From positions 301,001 through 365,000 of the forward strand of contig NZ_JAKFGM010000002.1 in NCBI RefSeq assembly GCF_021502585.1: 64,000 nt of DNA, read 5' to 3'. Below, in pieces: positions 28,017-36,037 of the stretch (positions are counted from its first letter, which is position 1; the number at the start of each line of letters is the position of its first letter). This stretch comes from Sphingomonas cremea. GTDB taxonomy: Bacteria; Pseudomonadota; Alphaproteobacteria; Sphingomonadales; Sphingomonadaceae. The notes below the pieces were generated by a model that saw only the letters and a program-made list of their open reading frames with translations, was not told where the DNA came from and made no database searches. The translations under genes were made by a program, and so were the position numbers.

Positions 28017-28035
28017 GCAAGCGATTATCAATAAC
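28017..28035 (-). promoter_or_regulatory. Candidate Fur box upstream of feoAB
   Basis: Read on the minus strand, this 19-mer matches the classical Fur consensus at 13 of 19 positions, including an unbroken TGATAATC core. It starts 3 nt before the feoA ATG, very close for an operator. Iron repression of feoAB by Fur is usual, but this assignment is by eye only. Confidence 0.4.
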
Positions 28036-28061
28036 AGGAGTGCAAGGGAAGCCCCGGGAAT

Positions 28062-28709
28062 CTACTTAGCCGGATAGCGCAGACGGCCAAGGAAGCGGGT
28101 AATGCTCGGCCGATGAAGCTCATTGCCGCTCCACGACGCCTTCCATTTCTCGAACTTCATTACGCCGGCCAGGCGCCGATCGAGGAAGGCACTGGTTTCG
28201 GTCCACCCCTCGGTCTGGTCGTCCAGCCAGGCGAGCAGCGTGGATCCATAGACGCCGGACAGGATCAGCCGCTTCGAATAATGATTATAATCCGTCGCCG
28301 TGTCGCCGGCGAGGCGCCACATGATGTCGGCCGAACGCCATCCAATACGCAGCGCCAGCGGGATATTCTGCGGCATGGCCAAAATCGACAGGGCGGAACG
28401 CGCCGCCTCCCGGGCCGGGGCCATTGTTTCCAGCCGGTACCAAATCAACGCCCGGATTCGCTCGCGAACCTTGAGCGATGCGATCCGCTCGGGCGTGAAA
28501 TGCGCCTCCATTGCCGCATCGACGCCTTCGATCCACGCATCGATCATGTGCGGCGCATCCTTGGGGAAGGCGATCTGCGCCTGGGCCGGGTCGATTCCAA
28601 GATCGGCCGCGGCACTGGTCACCGCCTTATGGTTCCAGCCGTCAAATGCGGCATTCTGGCCCACGGCAAGGGCAAGCTTCAGTCGCAGCGTTTCCAGCGG
28701 AGTCGGCAT
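28062..28709 (-). CDS. COQ9 family protein
   Basis: A 215-residue member of the COQ9 family, a lipid-binding TetR-like fold that supports ubiquinone synthesis at the COQ7-type hydroxylation step. Visible features are AFDGWNHKAVTSAAADLGID (helix-turn-helix-like part), IDAWIEGVDAAMEAHF, KVRERIRALIWYRLE, ALSILAMPQNIPLALRIGWRSADIMWRLAGDTATDYNHYSKRLILSGVYGSTLLAWLDD. The WRSADIMWRLAGD-TDYNHY segment is the most diagnostic. It lies 47 nt before the feoA start on the same strand, probably as a separate unit. Confidence 0.9.
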   Translation of the reverse strand: MPTPLETLRLKLALAVGQNAAFDGWNHKAVTSAAADLGIDPAQAQIAFPKDAPHMIDAWIEGVDAAMEAHFTPERIASLKVRERIRALIWYRLETMAPAREAARSALSILAMPQNIPLALRIGWRSADIMWRLAGDTATDYNHYSKRLILSGVYGSTLLAWLDDQTEGWTETSAFLDRRLAGVMKFEKWKASWSGNELHRPSITRFLGRLRYPAK

Positions 28710-28714
28710 TTAGC

Positions 28715-29626
28715 CTAATTGGGCGCGACAATCGGCTCGCGCAAGCGGGTCACTGCGACGCCTTTCATTCGTACGAGGATGAGGGCGATCACGATCATTG
28801 CCGCACCGGTCCAGTCACGCGCGGTGAAGGCCTCGCCATAATAGATCCAACCGAGCAGCGCCGACAGCGCGGGCTGGGTTAGCATGGCGATGCCGACCAC
28901 CAAGGGAGGCACATGGCCGAGAGCATAGACCAGAAGGCCCTGGCCGATGACCTGGCTGCATAGGGCCAGTGCGACCAGGCCGGTCCAGTCGGCCGGGACA
29001 ATCGTCTCCCCGGCGGCAATTGCGAAAGGGAGAAGGACCATCGCGCCGAACAGGCTGGCAAGGAACAGCAGGGGCAATGGCTGGAGTTCGCCGCGGGTCC
29101 GCTCAACCAGGATCAGATATCCGGTGTAGAGCAGGCCGGCGAGCATCGCGAGCAGGTCGCCACGCAAATTGGCGGCCGACAATTCGGCGCTGCCCCACAT
29201 CAAGAGGCCGCAGCCGGCCGCGGCAAGGGTCAAGGCGAGCGCTTGCAGCGCTGACGGCCATTTGCGGACCAGCCACAGGCCCCAGGCCGCGAAGAAGAAG
29301 CTGGAGATATTGCCGAATAAGGTGGCGTTGCCGAGCTTTGTCAGCAGGATCCCGGCATGCCAGGCGGCCAGGTCGGCCGCGAAGAAGAAGGCCGCGAAGG
29401 CGATTGCGACGGTTAGCGCCTTGCGCGGCAGGTGTACCGGCTGCCGAACCATCCAGGCGATCGTCCACAGGAAAGGAAGCGCCAGCGCCAGCCGCCAGAA
29501 TCCCGCCGCAATCGGCCCGACCCCGCTTTGACGAACGAGGAACGGCCCGCCCGCCAGCGCGAGATTGCCGACGAGCAGCGCTACGAAGGCCCAGCCATGG
29601 TCTCTTGGCAAGTTGCGAATCGCCAC
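28715..29626 (-). CDS. EamA-family (DMT) transporter
   Basis: A 303-residue inner-membrane protein with about ten helices and two EamA repeats. The N-terminal repeat has FVALLVGNLALAGGPFLVRQSGVGPIAAGFWRLALALPFL and the second ends with HVPPLVVGIAMLTQPALSALLGWIYYGEAFTARDWTGAAMIVIALILV. This P-x-x-x-L-x-E-x-x-x-x-x-x-x-G pattern is typical of drug/metabolite exporters. The substrate is unknown. The start is a GTG at 29626. It diverges from the old yellow enzyme gene by 35 nt and ends 5 nt before the COQ9-like gene. Confidence 0.85.
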   Translation of the reverse strand: MAIRNLPRDHGWAFVALLVGNLALAGGPFLVRQSGVGPIAAGFWRLALALPFLWTIAWMVRQPVHLPRKALTVAIAFAAFFFAADLAAWHAGILLTKLGNATLFGNISSFFFAAWGLWLVRKWPSALQALALTLAAAGCGLLMWGSAELSAANLRGDLLAMLAGLLYTGYLILVERTRGELQPLPLLFLASLFGAMVLLPFAIAAGETIVPADWTGLVALALCSQVIGQGLLVYALGHVPPLVVGIAMLTQPALSALLGWIYYGEAFTARDWTGAAMIVIALILVRMKGVAVTRLREPIVAPN

Positions 29627-29661
29627 TTATCTCTGCCGTTCAGCTATTAGGAAGCCGCCTT

Positions 29662-30750
29662 ATGCCGACGCTCTTCGACCCGGTCGAGATGGGTCTCCTT
29701 ATGCTTGCCAATCGGATTTTAATGGCTCCGCTGACCCGAGGCCGTGCCACCAAGGAAGCGGTACCGACCCCGGTCATGGCCGAATATTATGCTCAGCGCG
29801 CCGAGGCCGGGCTGATCATCAGCGAAGCGACCGGGATCAGTCGCATCGGCCTTGGCTGGCCCTACGCACCGGGCCTTTGGAACGAGGCCCAGGTTGAAGG
29901 TTGGAAACCGGTGGTCAACGCGGTGCATGAGGCGGGCGGAAGGATCGTCGCCCAGCTGTGGCACATGGGCCGGGTGGTCCATCCCAGTGTCGGCGGCGGC
30001 CATCCGGTCAGTTCTTCGGCAACCACGGCGCCACCCTATGCACATACTTATGAGGGCAAGCAGCCTTATGTCGAAGCGCGGGCACTAACCCGGGACGAAA
30101 TCAAGTCGACGCTCTCCGACTATGCCAACGCCGCGCGCAATGCGATCCGCGCCGGCTTCGACGGGGTGCAGATCCATGGCGCCAACGGCTACCTGGTAGA
30201 TCAATTCCTCCGGGACGGAACCAACCTTCGCGGCGACGAATATGGCGGGCCGGTAGAGAATCGGTTGCGCTTCATGCGCGAGGTCGTCGACGCGGTCTCG
30301 TCCGAAGCGGGAATCGGCCGCACCGGAATCCGCCTTTCGCCCAATGGCGAAGTGCAAGGCTGTAACGACAGTGACAATCATGGGCTGTTTACCGCCGCTG
30401 CCGCAGAGCTCGAGCGGCTCGGCGTGCCTTGGCTGGAGCTGCGAGAACCTGGTCCCCAATCGACCTTCCGGGCGACCGACGATGCCGCGGTCAGCCCATC
30501 GATCCGCAAGGTCTTCAAAGGAAAGCTGGTCTTGAATAGCGACTATGACGGGACCAGCGCCCAGGCCAAGCTCGACCAAGGCATTGCCGACGCCATCAGC
30601 TTTGGCAGGCCATTCATCGCCAATCCCGACCTGGTGGATCGGATGCGCGCGGGCGCCGCGCTCAATCGGTGGGATGTCGCTACTTTCTACACCCAGGGAC
30701 GCGAGGGCTACGCCGATTATCCAACGCTTGGGGAACAGGAGGCCGCCTGA
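29662..30750 (+). CDS. Old yellow enzyme-type alkene reductase
   Basis: A 362-residue FMN-dependent TIM-barrel enzyme of the NemA or N-ethylmaleimide reductase group. It has MAPLTRGRA, the substrate-site motif AQLWHMGRVVHPS, VQIHGANGYLVDQFLRDGTNLRGDEYGGPVENRLRF (His and Asn of the active site) and FGRPFIANPDLV at the end. Such enzymes reduce activated C=C bonds of enals, enones, maleimides or nitro compounds with NAD(P)H. The ATG at 29662 has AGGAAG upstream; longer frames through the divergent transporter gene are false. A SOUL gene follows in 33 nt. Confidence 0.92.
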   Translation: MPTLFDPVEMGLLMLANRILMAPLTRGRATKEAVPTPVMAEYYAQRAEAGLIISEATGISRIGLGWPYAPGLWNEAQVEGWKPVVNAVHEAGGRIVAQLWHMGRVVHPSVGGGHPVSSSATTAPPYAHTYEGKQPYVEARALTRDEIKSTLSDYANAARNAIRAGFDGVQIHGANGYLVDQFLRDGTNLRGDEYGGPVENRLRFMREVVDAVSSEAGIGRTGIRLSPNGEVQGCNDSDNHGLFTAAAAELERLGVPWLELREPGPQSTFRATDDAAVSPSIRKVFKGKLVLNSDYDGTSAQAKLDQGIADAISFGRPFIANPDLVDRMRAGAALNRWDVATFYTQGREGYADYPTLGEQEAA

Positions 30751-30783
30751 CCGGTTCCACTTGCCGATAGCAGGAGGACCAAC

Positions 30784-31413
30784 ATGCGTAAGGATGTGCT
30801 TGCCGGCCTGGGCGTCGGAGCGGCGCTGCTCGGCGGCGCCGCCCTTTATTACTTCCGCGAAAAATCGACGGAGGAGCCCGGCTATCGCCCGCTTGTCACC
30901 GACGGTGATCATCAGATTCGCGACTATCCCCCGCTGACCGTCGCCGAGACGGTGGTCGAGGGTTCTCGACGCGATGCGCTCGACAGGGGTTTTTCGCTTC
31001 TTGCTGACTATATCTTCGCAAAGTCCCGCGACGGCGAGAAACTCGAGATGACAGTCCCTGTGGTTCAGGACGGAGGGGACCCAATGGCAAGCGACCCTCC
31101 GCTATTCGACGACGACCTGGAAGGAGCCGCCTGGCGGACCCGGTTCGTCATGCCCGCGGGACGGAGCGCCGAGGAACTCCCCGAACCGCCCGATGGCATC
31201 CAGCTGGTCGAGCTTCCGCCGCGCAAGGTGGCGGTGGTCAGCTTCTCGGGCCGGGCAACCGACAATTTGCTGAGGGAACAGGAGGATCGCCTCCGCGGCT
31301 GGCTCGCCAAGCGGGGCGAGAGGAGCAGCGGCGAACCCGAATATGCCTTTTACAATTCGCCGATGATTCCCGGCCCGCTCCGCCGCAACGAAGTGTGGCT
31401 TGCTCTCAGCTAA
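30784..31413 (+). CDS. SOUL family heme-binding protein
   Basis: A 209-residue protein with an N-terminal membrane anchor (about 5-22) and a SOUL/HBP domain ([57 protein letters not shown] and [23 protein letters not shown]). Family members bind heme or porphyrins. The anchor points the domain either into the periplasm or the cytoplasm. It may be cotranscribed with the flavin reductase gene. Its last 8 nt overlap the converging ribH gene. Confidence 0.85.
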   Translation: MRKDVLAGLGVGAALLGGAALYYFREKSTEEPGYRPLVTDGDHQIRDYPPLTVAETVVEGSRRDALDRGFSLLADYIFAKSRDGEKLEMTVPVVQDGGDPMASDPPLFDDDLEGAAWRTRFVMPAGRSAEELPEPPDGIQLVELPPRKVAVVSFSGRATDNLLREQEDRLRGWLAKRGERSSGEPEYAFYNSPMIPGPLRRNEVWLALS

Positions 31414-31825
31414 AGCTGTTCTTGAGGGTGAGGAGTGCGAGCGCAGCTTCAGCTGCGCCTCCGCCCTTGTTGGCATGTCTGGGGTTGGCACGCGCAATTG
31501 CCTGGGCTTCATTCTCGATCGTCAAAATCCCATTGCCGACTGCCAGTCCGTCCATCGTCAAGGCCATCAGTCCGCGCGCGCTTTCGCCGGCAACAATCTC
31601 GAAATGCCAGGTCTCGCCGCGGATCACCGCGCCAAGCGCGACATAGGCGTCGAACCGGCCGCTTTCCGCCGCCAGGGCGATCGCGCCCGGAAGTTCCAGG
31701 GCACCGGGGACGGTGATCGTTTCGTGGCTGTGACCGGCGACCTCAATCGCCGTCCGCGCCCCCTCCAGCAGCATGTCATTGAGGTGCGCGTAAAAGCGCG
31801 CCTCGGCGATCAGGACATGGGCCAA
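31406..31825 (-). CDS. ribH: 6,7-dimethyl-8-ribityllumazine synthase
   Basis: Lumazine synthase condenses the pyrimidine product of RibD with the butanone phosphate from RibB to make the riboflavin precursor. The 139-residue product shows [60 protein letters not shown] (including the catalytic His) and [14 protein letters not shown]. Start is a TTG at 31825, 1 nt after the ribBX stop, with GGAG 8 nt upstream inside ribBX. This suggests coupled translation. The longer frame to 31876 is unnatural. Confidence 0.95.
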   Translation of the reverse strand: MAHVLIAEARFYAHLNDMLLEGARTAIEVAGHSHETITVPGALELPGAIALAAESGRFDAYVALGAVIRGETWHFEIVAGESARGLMALTMDGLAVGNGILTIENEAQAIARANPRHANKGGGAAEAALALLTLKNSFS

Positions 31826-31826
31826 T

Positions 31827-33116
31827 CTATTTCTCCGGAACCGTGATACAGCGCTCTTCGATGATGGCCAGCCCATAGGCGCTTAAGCCGACCGGCGCGT
31901 GGCGCGTGTTCGACAGCAAGATCATGTCGTGGATTCCCAGCGCAGCCAGAATCTGGGCGCCGATGCCATAGGCGCGCAGCGCCGTACCGCCGCCTTCCGG
32001 CGTCTTGCCGGAGCGAAGGTCGGTTGCAATCGTCAGCGATCCCGGCGCCGCGGCGTGCAGCGCGACGATCACGCCCGCCCCCTCCTGCTCGATCATCGCC
32101 ATCGCCCCGTGGAGCAGGCCAGCGCGCTGCGTATGTTCGCCCAACAGGTCGGCGAACAGGTCGATCGAATGCATTCGTACCAAAGTCGGCGTGGCCGGAT
32201 CGATATGGCCATGGACCAGCGCCAATTGCTCTTCCCCGCTGGCCTTGTCGCGGAACACCTGCGCGGTCCAGTTTGCACCGGTTTGGCTGGTGAAGCGGGT
32301 CTCCGCGACCCGGTTGACCATATGGTCCTTCTTCAGACGGTAAGCGATGAGGTCACGGATCGTACCGATTTTCAGGCCATGGACCTTGGCGAAATCCATC
32401 AGGTCGTCGAGCCGGGCCATCGTCCCGTCCTCGCGCATGATCTCGCATATTACTCCACTTGGATTGAGCCCGGCCAGCCGCGCAACGTCGACCGCCGCCT
32501 CGGTGTGCCCGGCGCGAACCAACACGCCACCAGGTCGCGCCACCAGCGGGAAAACATGGCCGGGGGAAACAATCGCATCCGGCCCATTCGAGGCGTCGAT
32601 CGCCACCGCGATGGTCCGCGCGCGGTCGGCCGCACTGATTCCTGTGGTCACGCCGTCGCGCGCTTCGATCGACACGGTGAAGGCGGTTTCCATGCTGGTG
32701 CGATTGATCCGCGCCATCGGCTCCAGGCCAAGCTGGTCGACCCGTTCCTTGCCGAGCGCCAGGCAGATTAGCCCGCGGCCGTGGCGCGCCATGAAGTTGA
32801 TCGCGTCGGGCGTCGCCATCTGCGCCGGGATAACGAGGTCGCCCTCATTCTCCCGGTCGTCGTCGTCGACCAGGATGAACATGCGCCCGTTGCGCGCCTC
32901 GTCGATGATCGCTTCCGCGCCGACCAGTACCTCCTGGACCCCGCCATCGAGCAGCTTCTCCAGCCGCACAAGTGTGTCGGCCGTAGGATTCCAGTCGGAA
33001 GCGCCGAGCTTGCGAAGGGAGTTGGGATGAAGGCCGGCGGCCCGCGCCAGTCCGCTGCGGCTCGCTTCGCCGGAGTCGACGAGGGCGGTCAGCTTATCGA
33101 TTAGGGTTGTGGACAT
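31827..33116 (-). CDS. ribB: HTH-RibB fusion with a degenerate RibA domain (RibBX)
   Basis: A 429-residue protein in three parts. Residues 1-60 resemble an Xre/Cro-type helix-turn-helix ([28 protein letters not shown]). Residues 65-265 are a complete 3,4-dihydroxy-2-butanone 4-phosphate synthase, with [19 protein letters not shown]-like [45 protein letters not shown] and [11 protein letters not shown]. Residues 270-429 look like GTP cyclohydrolase II but the zinc-site cysteines are gone: SEC is SID, and CDCG is absent. So the RibB activity is likely retained and RibA activity lost, the variant known as RibBX. The N-terminal HTH could regulate its own gene. Confidence 0.93.
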   Translation of the reverse strand: MSTTLIDKLTALVDSGEASRSGLARAAGLHPNSLRKLGASDWNPTADTLVRLEKLLDGGVQEVLVGAEAIIDEARNGRMFILVDDDDRENEGDLVIPAQMATPDAINFMARHGRGLICLALGKERVDQLGLEPMARINRTSMETAFTVSIEARDGVTTGISAADRARTIAVAIDASNGPDAIVSPGHVFPLVARPGGVLVRAGHTEAAVDVARLAGLNPSGVICEIMREDGTMARLDDLMDFAKVHGLKIGTIRDLIAYRLKKDHMVNRVAETRFTSQTGANWTAQVFRDKASGEEQLALVHGHIDPATPTLVRMHSIDLFADLLGEHTQRAGLLHGAMAMIEQEGAGVIVALHAAAPGSLTIATDLRSGKTPEGGGTALRAYGIGAQILAALGIHDMILLSNTRHAPVGLSAYGLAIIEERCITVPEK

Positions 33117-33127
33117 GGCCGCGCCGC

Positions 33128-33186
33128 TATCACACCAGAATGTGATAATCTAGAAGGAATGCATCATAACTTAGGGAGAAATCACA
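33128..33186 (-). promoter_or_regulatory. Candidate operator with three TGTGAT half-sites before ribBX
   Basis: A perfect 7-bp inverted repeat, TATCACA and TGTGATA with a 6-nt spacer, lies at 33128-33147, just 12 nt upstream of the ribBX start. A third copy, AATCACA, is at 33180-33186. The three copies of the same hexamer in 60 bases suggest an operator, possibly for the HTH part of RibBX itself. Binding is inferred. Confidence 0.5.
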
Positions 33187-33846
33187 TTATGCGCTGGTAG
33201 TCGCTGCCTGATTTGTGAAAACCGCGAGTTGAGCTTCGAATGCGCGCTTGAATGCCGGCCGCGCCTCGCCCCGGGCGACGTAGGCGGCCAGGTTCGGAAA
33301 TTCGTCCAGCAGCGCAAACGCGCCAGGACGGCGCAATACGTTAATCATCAAAAGGTCGCCGGCGCTGAACGGCCCGTCGAGCCATTCGGCATCGCCCAGC
33401 CGGCTGGACAGCCGGCGCAGCCGGTCGCGGATACGGTCGATGATCATCGGCAGCCTCTCTGCCGTCCACTTCTTGTCACCTTCCATCAGCTTGGCGACCT
33501 CGCACTCGACGATGACGGGCTCGATCGTACTCTTGGCGGCGAACATCCAGGCGATCGCGCGCGCCCGGCCATCGGCTCCTCCGGGAAGAAGGCCGGGATG
33601 GCCCTCGGCGATATGCAGCACGATCGCGCCGGACTCGAACAGGGCCAGATCGCCTTCCTGATAGGTCGGAATCTGCCCGAACGGCTGGAGCGCGAGATGC
33701 GCCGGCGCTTTCATCTCTTTGAACGAAACCAGCCGAACGCCGTAAGGCTGTCCGACTTCCTCCAAGGCCCAGCGAACCGCCATGTCCCGCGCCAGTCCCC
33801 GTCCTCGGTCAGGGGAGCTTTCGAACGCGGTAATTGTGGGGGTCAT
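33187..33846 (-). CDS. Glutathione S-transferase family protein
   Basis: A 219-residue protein with a thioredoxin-like N-terminal domain (ITAFESSPDRGRGLARDMAVRWALEEVGQPYGV, FGQIPTYQEGDLALFESGAIVLHIAE) and an all-helical C-terminal domain with WLDGPFSAGDLLMINVLRR and LAAYVARGEARPAFKRAF. The ESGAI segment binds the glutathione gamma-glutamyl group in related enzymes. Its substrate is unknown. The start overlaps the ribE stop by 4 nt, so it is embedded in the riboflavin operon, where its role is unclear. Confidence 0.83.
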   Translation of the reverse strand: MTPTITAFESSPDRGRGLARDMAVRWALEEVGQPYGVRLVSFKEMKAPAHLALQPFGQIPTYQEGDLALFESGAIVLHIAEGHPGLLPGGADGRARAIAWMFAAKSTIEPVIVECEVAKLMEGDKKWTAERLPMIIDRIRDRLRRLSSRLGDAEWLDGPFSAGDLLMINVLRRPGAFALLDEFPNLAAYVARGEARPAFKRAFEAQLAVFTNQAATTSA

Positions 33847-34445
33847 CCTCGCGCCTCAGCCATTCGCTGAAGATATCGCGCCAGCACGTCGATTTCGAAA
33901 TTGAGCTTCCGACCCACTGCGATGTCACCCAATGTGGTGTGGTTGGCTGTGTGTGGGATGAGGTTGACGGTGAAGCGCGTTGCGTCTCCTGCGTCTTCAA
34001 CCTGATTGACGGTAAGCGAGACGCCATCGAGCGCGATCGAGCCCTTGGGGGCGATGGCGCTGCCCAGCGCGCGTGGCACTTCGATTGTGACGTTAAGGCT
34101 TCCGCCCACTTCCTCGACTTTGGTGACAGTCGCCACCGCGTCGACATGGCCGGTGACGATATGGCCGCCGAGCTCGTCGCCGACGCGCAGTGCACGTTCG
34201 AGGTTGAGCCGCGATCCCTTGGTCCACAGCCCCGGCGCGGTACGCGATGCGCTTTCCTGGCTAAGATCGACCGCAAACCAGTCATCGCCCTTGTCCACTA
34301 CTGTCAGGCAGGCGCCAGAGCAAGCGATCGAGGCGCCGAGGTCGACCGTGTCCATGTCGTAGGAACAGCCGATGATCAGGCGGAGGTCGCCGCGCTGTTC
34401 GACCGAGCGAACCGTGCCGACATCGGTAATGATTCCCGTGAACAC
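33843..34445 (-). CDS. ribE: Riboflavin synthase, alpha chain
   Basis: Riboflavin synthase dismutates two lumazine molecules to riboflavin. The 200-residue product has the two expected repeated half-domains: FTGIITDVGTVRSVEQ and the second HIVTGHVDAVATVTKVE. It includes SIACSGACLTVVDKGDDWFAVDLSQES and SIALDGVSLTVNQVE. The GTG at 34445 is the start, sharing one base with the ribD stop. The coupling to ribD and to the GST gene suggests one transcript. Confidence 0.94.
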   Translation of the reverse strand: MFTGIITDVGTVRSVEQRGDLRLIIGCSYDMDTVDLGASIACSGACLTVVDKGDDWFAVDLSQESASRTAPGLWTKGSRLNLERALRVGDELGGHIVTGHVDAVATVTKVEEVGGSLNVTIEVPRALGSAIAPKGSIALDGVSLTVNQVEDAGDATRFTVNLIPHTANHTTLGDIAVGRKLNFEIDVLARYLQRMAEARG

Positions 34446-35425
34446 TAGCCCGCCTCCTCGTCGCGGACGCGCTCGTAGACTTCGAGCCGGTCGATGCCAA
34501 GGCCGGTGCCGTCGGCCGCCTTCCACCGCCCATGAGCGTCGGCAATGGCGTCCAGGCCGATGTACCCAACGCTGGACTTGCCTTCTCCGACAAGGATCGG
34601 AGCACGGTAGATCAGGATACGGTCGACCAGGTCAGCGGAAAGGAATGCCGTCGCGGTGGCCGATCCGCCCTCGACCAACAGGTCGTTGACGTCATGAAGT
34701 CGATGAACATCCTGCGGAGAAGAAAGGATTTCCCACCCTTCAACAGTATCGCCGTGAGTCAACAGCGCCCGACGTGGAGACCAGTCTTCGAGGCCCGGTA
34801 GGCGCACGTCAAGCTTCGGCCGGTCGGCATTATAGGTGCCGCGCCCGACCAGGATCATGTCGCTATGGGCACGCTCCAGATGGACATGGGCGCGCGCATC
34901 TTCCCCCGTGATCCATTTGGATTCCCCTGAAGGGAGTGCGATCTTGCCATCGATCGACAGCGCCAGTTTTAGCGTGATGCGCGGCCGGCCTCGCTCAATC
35001 CGGCTCAGATAGCCGGACAGACTGGCGCGCGCGGCGTCTTTCGCTACCCCGCACTTCACGTCTATCCCGGCTTTTCTCAGCATCTTGATGCCCTGGCCGG
35101 CGGTGCGCGGATCGGGATCCTTGATGCCGATCACGACCCGGGCGATTCCGGCCGAAATGATCAGCGCCGAGCAGGTCGGGCCGCGGTCGCTGGCATGGGC
35201 GCAGGGTTCCAGCGTGGTGTAAAGCGTCGCGCCCTTGGCCTTCTTACCCGCCTGTTTCAGTGCCACCGCCTCGGCATGAGGCCGTCCGCCTGGCGCAGTT
35301 TCTCCCTGGCCGACAATCTTGCCGCTTTGCACGATGAGGCAGCCGACATTGGGGTTGGGGGCGGTTCGGCCGCGGGCCGCTTCGCCCAGCCGTGCCGCCT
35401 CACGCATCAGCGACGCGTCACTCAA
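34445..35425 (-). CDS. ribD: Bifunctional riboflavin deaminase/reductase RibD
   Basis: RibD deaminates the pyrimidine made from GTP and then reduces its ribose. The roughly 326-residue protein has a cytidine-deaminase-like domain with the zinc motif PHAEAVAL and EPCAHASDRGPTCSALI (HAE and PCxxxxxxxxC), and a DHFR-like reductase domain from about 145 with LKLALSIDGKIALPSGESKWITGEDAR and LVEGGSATATAFL. The TTG at 35425 is preferred as it gives MSDASLMREAARLGEAARGRTAPNPNVG, matching homologues. The alternative ATG is at 35407. The start overlaps the previous gene by 8 nt. Confidence 0.93.
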   Translation of the reverse strand: MSDASLMREAARLGEAARGRTAPNPNVGCLIVQSGKIVGQGETAPGGRPHAEAVALKQAGKKAKGATLYTTLEPCAHASDRGPTCSALIISAGIARVVIGIKDPDPRTAGQGIKMLRKAGIDVKCGVAKDAARASLSGYLSRIERGRPRITLKLALSIDGKIALPSGESKWITGEDARAHVHLERAHSDMILVGRGTYNADRPKLDVRLPGLEDWSPRRALLTHGDTVEGWEILSSPQDVHRLHDVNDLLVEGGSATATAFLSADLVDRILIYRAPILVGEGKSSVGYIGLDAIADAHGRWKAADGTGLGIDRLEVYERVRDEEAG

Positions 35426-35741
35426 TGCCGAATTTCTTCTCGAGCTCTTGGAACTGCTTGCGCTTCGCTTCCTCAGCCTTGCGCCGCTCCTCGGAAGCCT
35501 TCTTCTGGTCGGCCTTGATTTCGGCGTCCGTCCGAGTGGCCGGATAATTCTCGACGAAGACAACGGTCGGCGGGGCCGCGGTGTTGATCTTCGAATCGAC
35601 GAAGAAAATGATGAGGATGATGATTGTCACCAGCACCGCCAGCGCCGCGGCGATCACCTGCTCTCGGCTGCGCTGGCGAAGAAACGCCTTTAGGTCGGCC
35701 AAAGCCGCACGCGGGCCGAACATCGGGGGAAAGACTGCCAT
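35418..35741 (-). CDS. Small single-helix membrane protein
   Basis: A 107-residue protein of unknown function. It has a short N-terminal head (ALADLKAFLRQRSREQ), one strong membrane helix (VIAAALAVLVTIIILIIFFVD, about 30-50), a periplasmic-type linker and a charged C-terminal helix (DQKKASEERRKAEEAKRKQFQELEKKFG) that could form a coiled coil. It lies between a TonB remnant and ribD. A GTG at 35801 would extend the N-terminus by 20 residues and overlap the remnant stop as GTGA; this is also possible. Confidence 0.65.
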   Translation of the reverse strand: MAVFPPMFGPRAALADLKAFLRQRSREQVIAAALAVLVTIIILIIFFVDSKINTAAPPTVVFVENYPATRTDAEIKADQKKASEERRKAEEAKRKQFQELEKKFGIE

Positions 35742-35797
35742 GTCCGCGAAGATAGGGCGGGGAGGCGGATACTGCCAGCCCCGCGCTACCGCGATGC

Positions 35798-36037
35798 TCA
35801 CACGTCCTCCAACCGGAAGCTGAGATTGATGACCGTGGACGAGGGAACGGCCACGCCATCTTCCAATGCCGGCTTGTAGCGCCAGGCACGAAGGATGTGA
35901 CGTCGTGCCGCCTCAAGGAAGCCGGGGTCGGCCGGGCCGATCGATTCGACCACGGTCACCCGGCCGCGCGTGTCGATCGACAGCCTGAGTTGAAGCGTGG
36001 CTTCCTCCTCGGAAGGATGTGCCCCGCTTTCAGCTAG
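35798..36037 (-). pseudogene. TonB C-terminal domain without a visible start
   Basis: On the minus strand from the gltX stop, 79 codons stay open to a TGA at 35798. The translation contains LQLRLSIDTRGRVTVVES, PGFLEAARRHILRAWRYKPA and VPSSTVINLSFRLE, which is the TonB_C fold used by energy-transducing TonB proteins to reach the outer membrane. The frame opens upstream at 36103 with no ATG, GTG or TTG before the conserved part, and no membrane anchor or Pro-rich linker. It is either a decayed gene or uses a rare start. A GAGGAGGAAG motif lies near its beginning. Confidence 0.65.

Noticed and set aside
33117..33186. Possible FMN riboswitch before ribBX
   Set aside because: The upstream space is only 70 nt and does not contain the conserved RFN-element helices or AGGGTGA-type strands.
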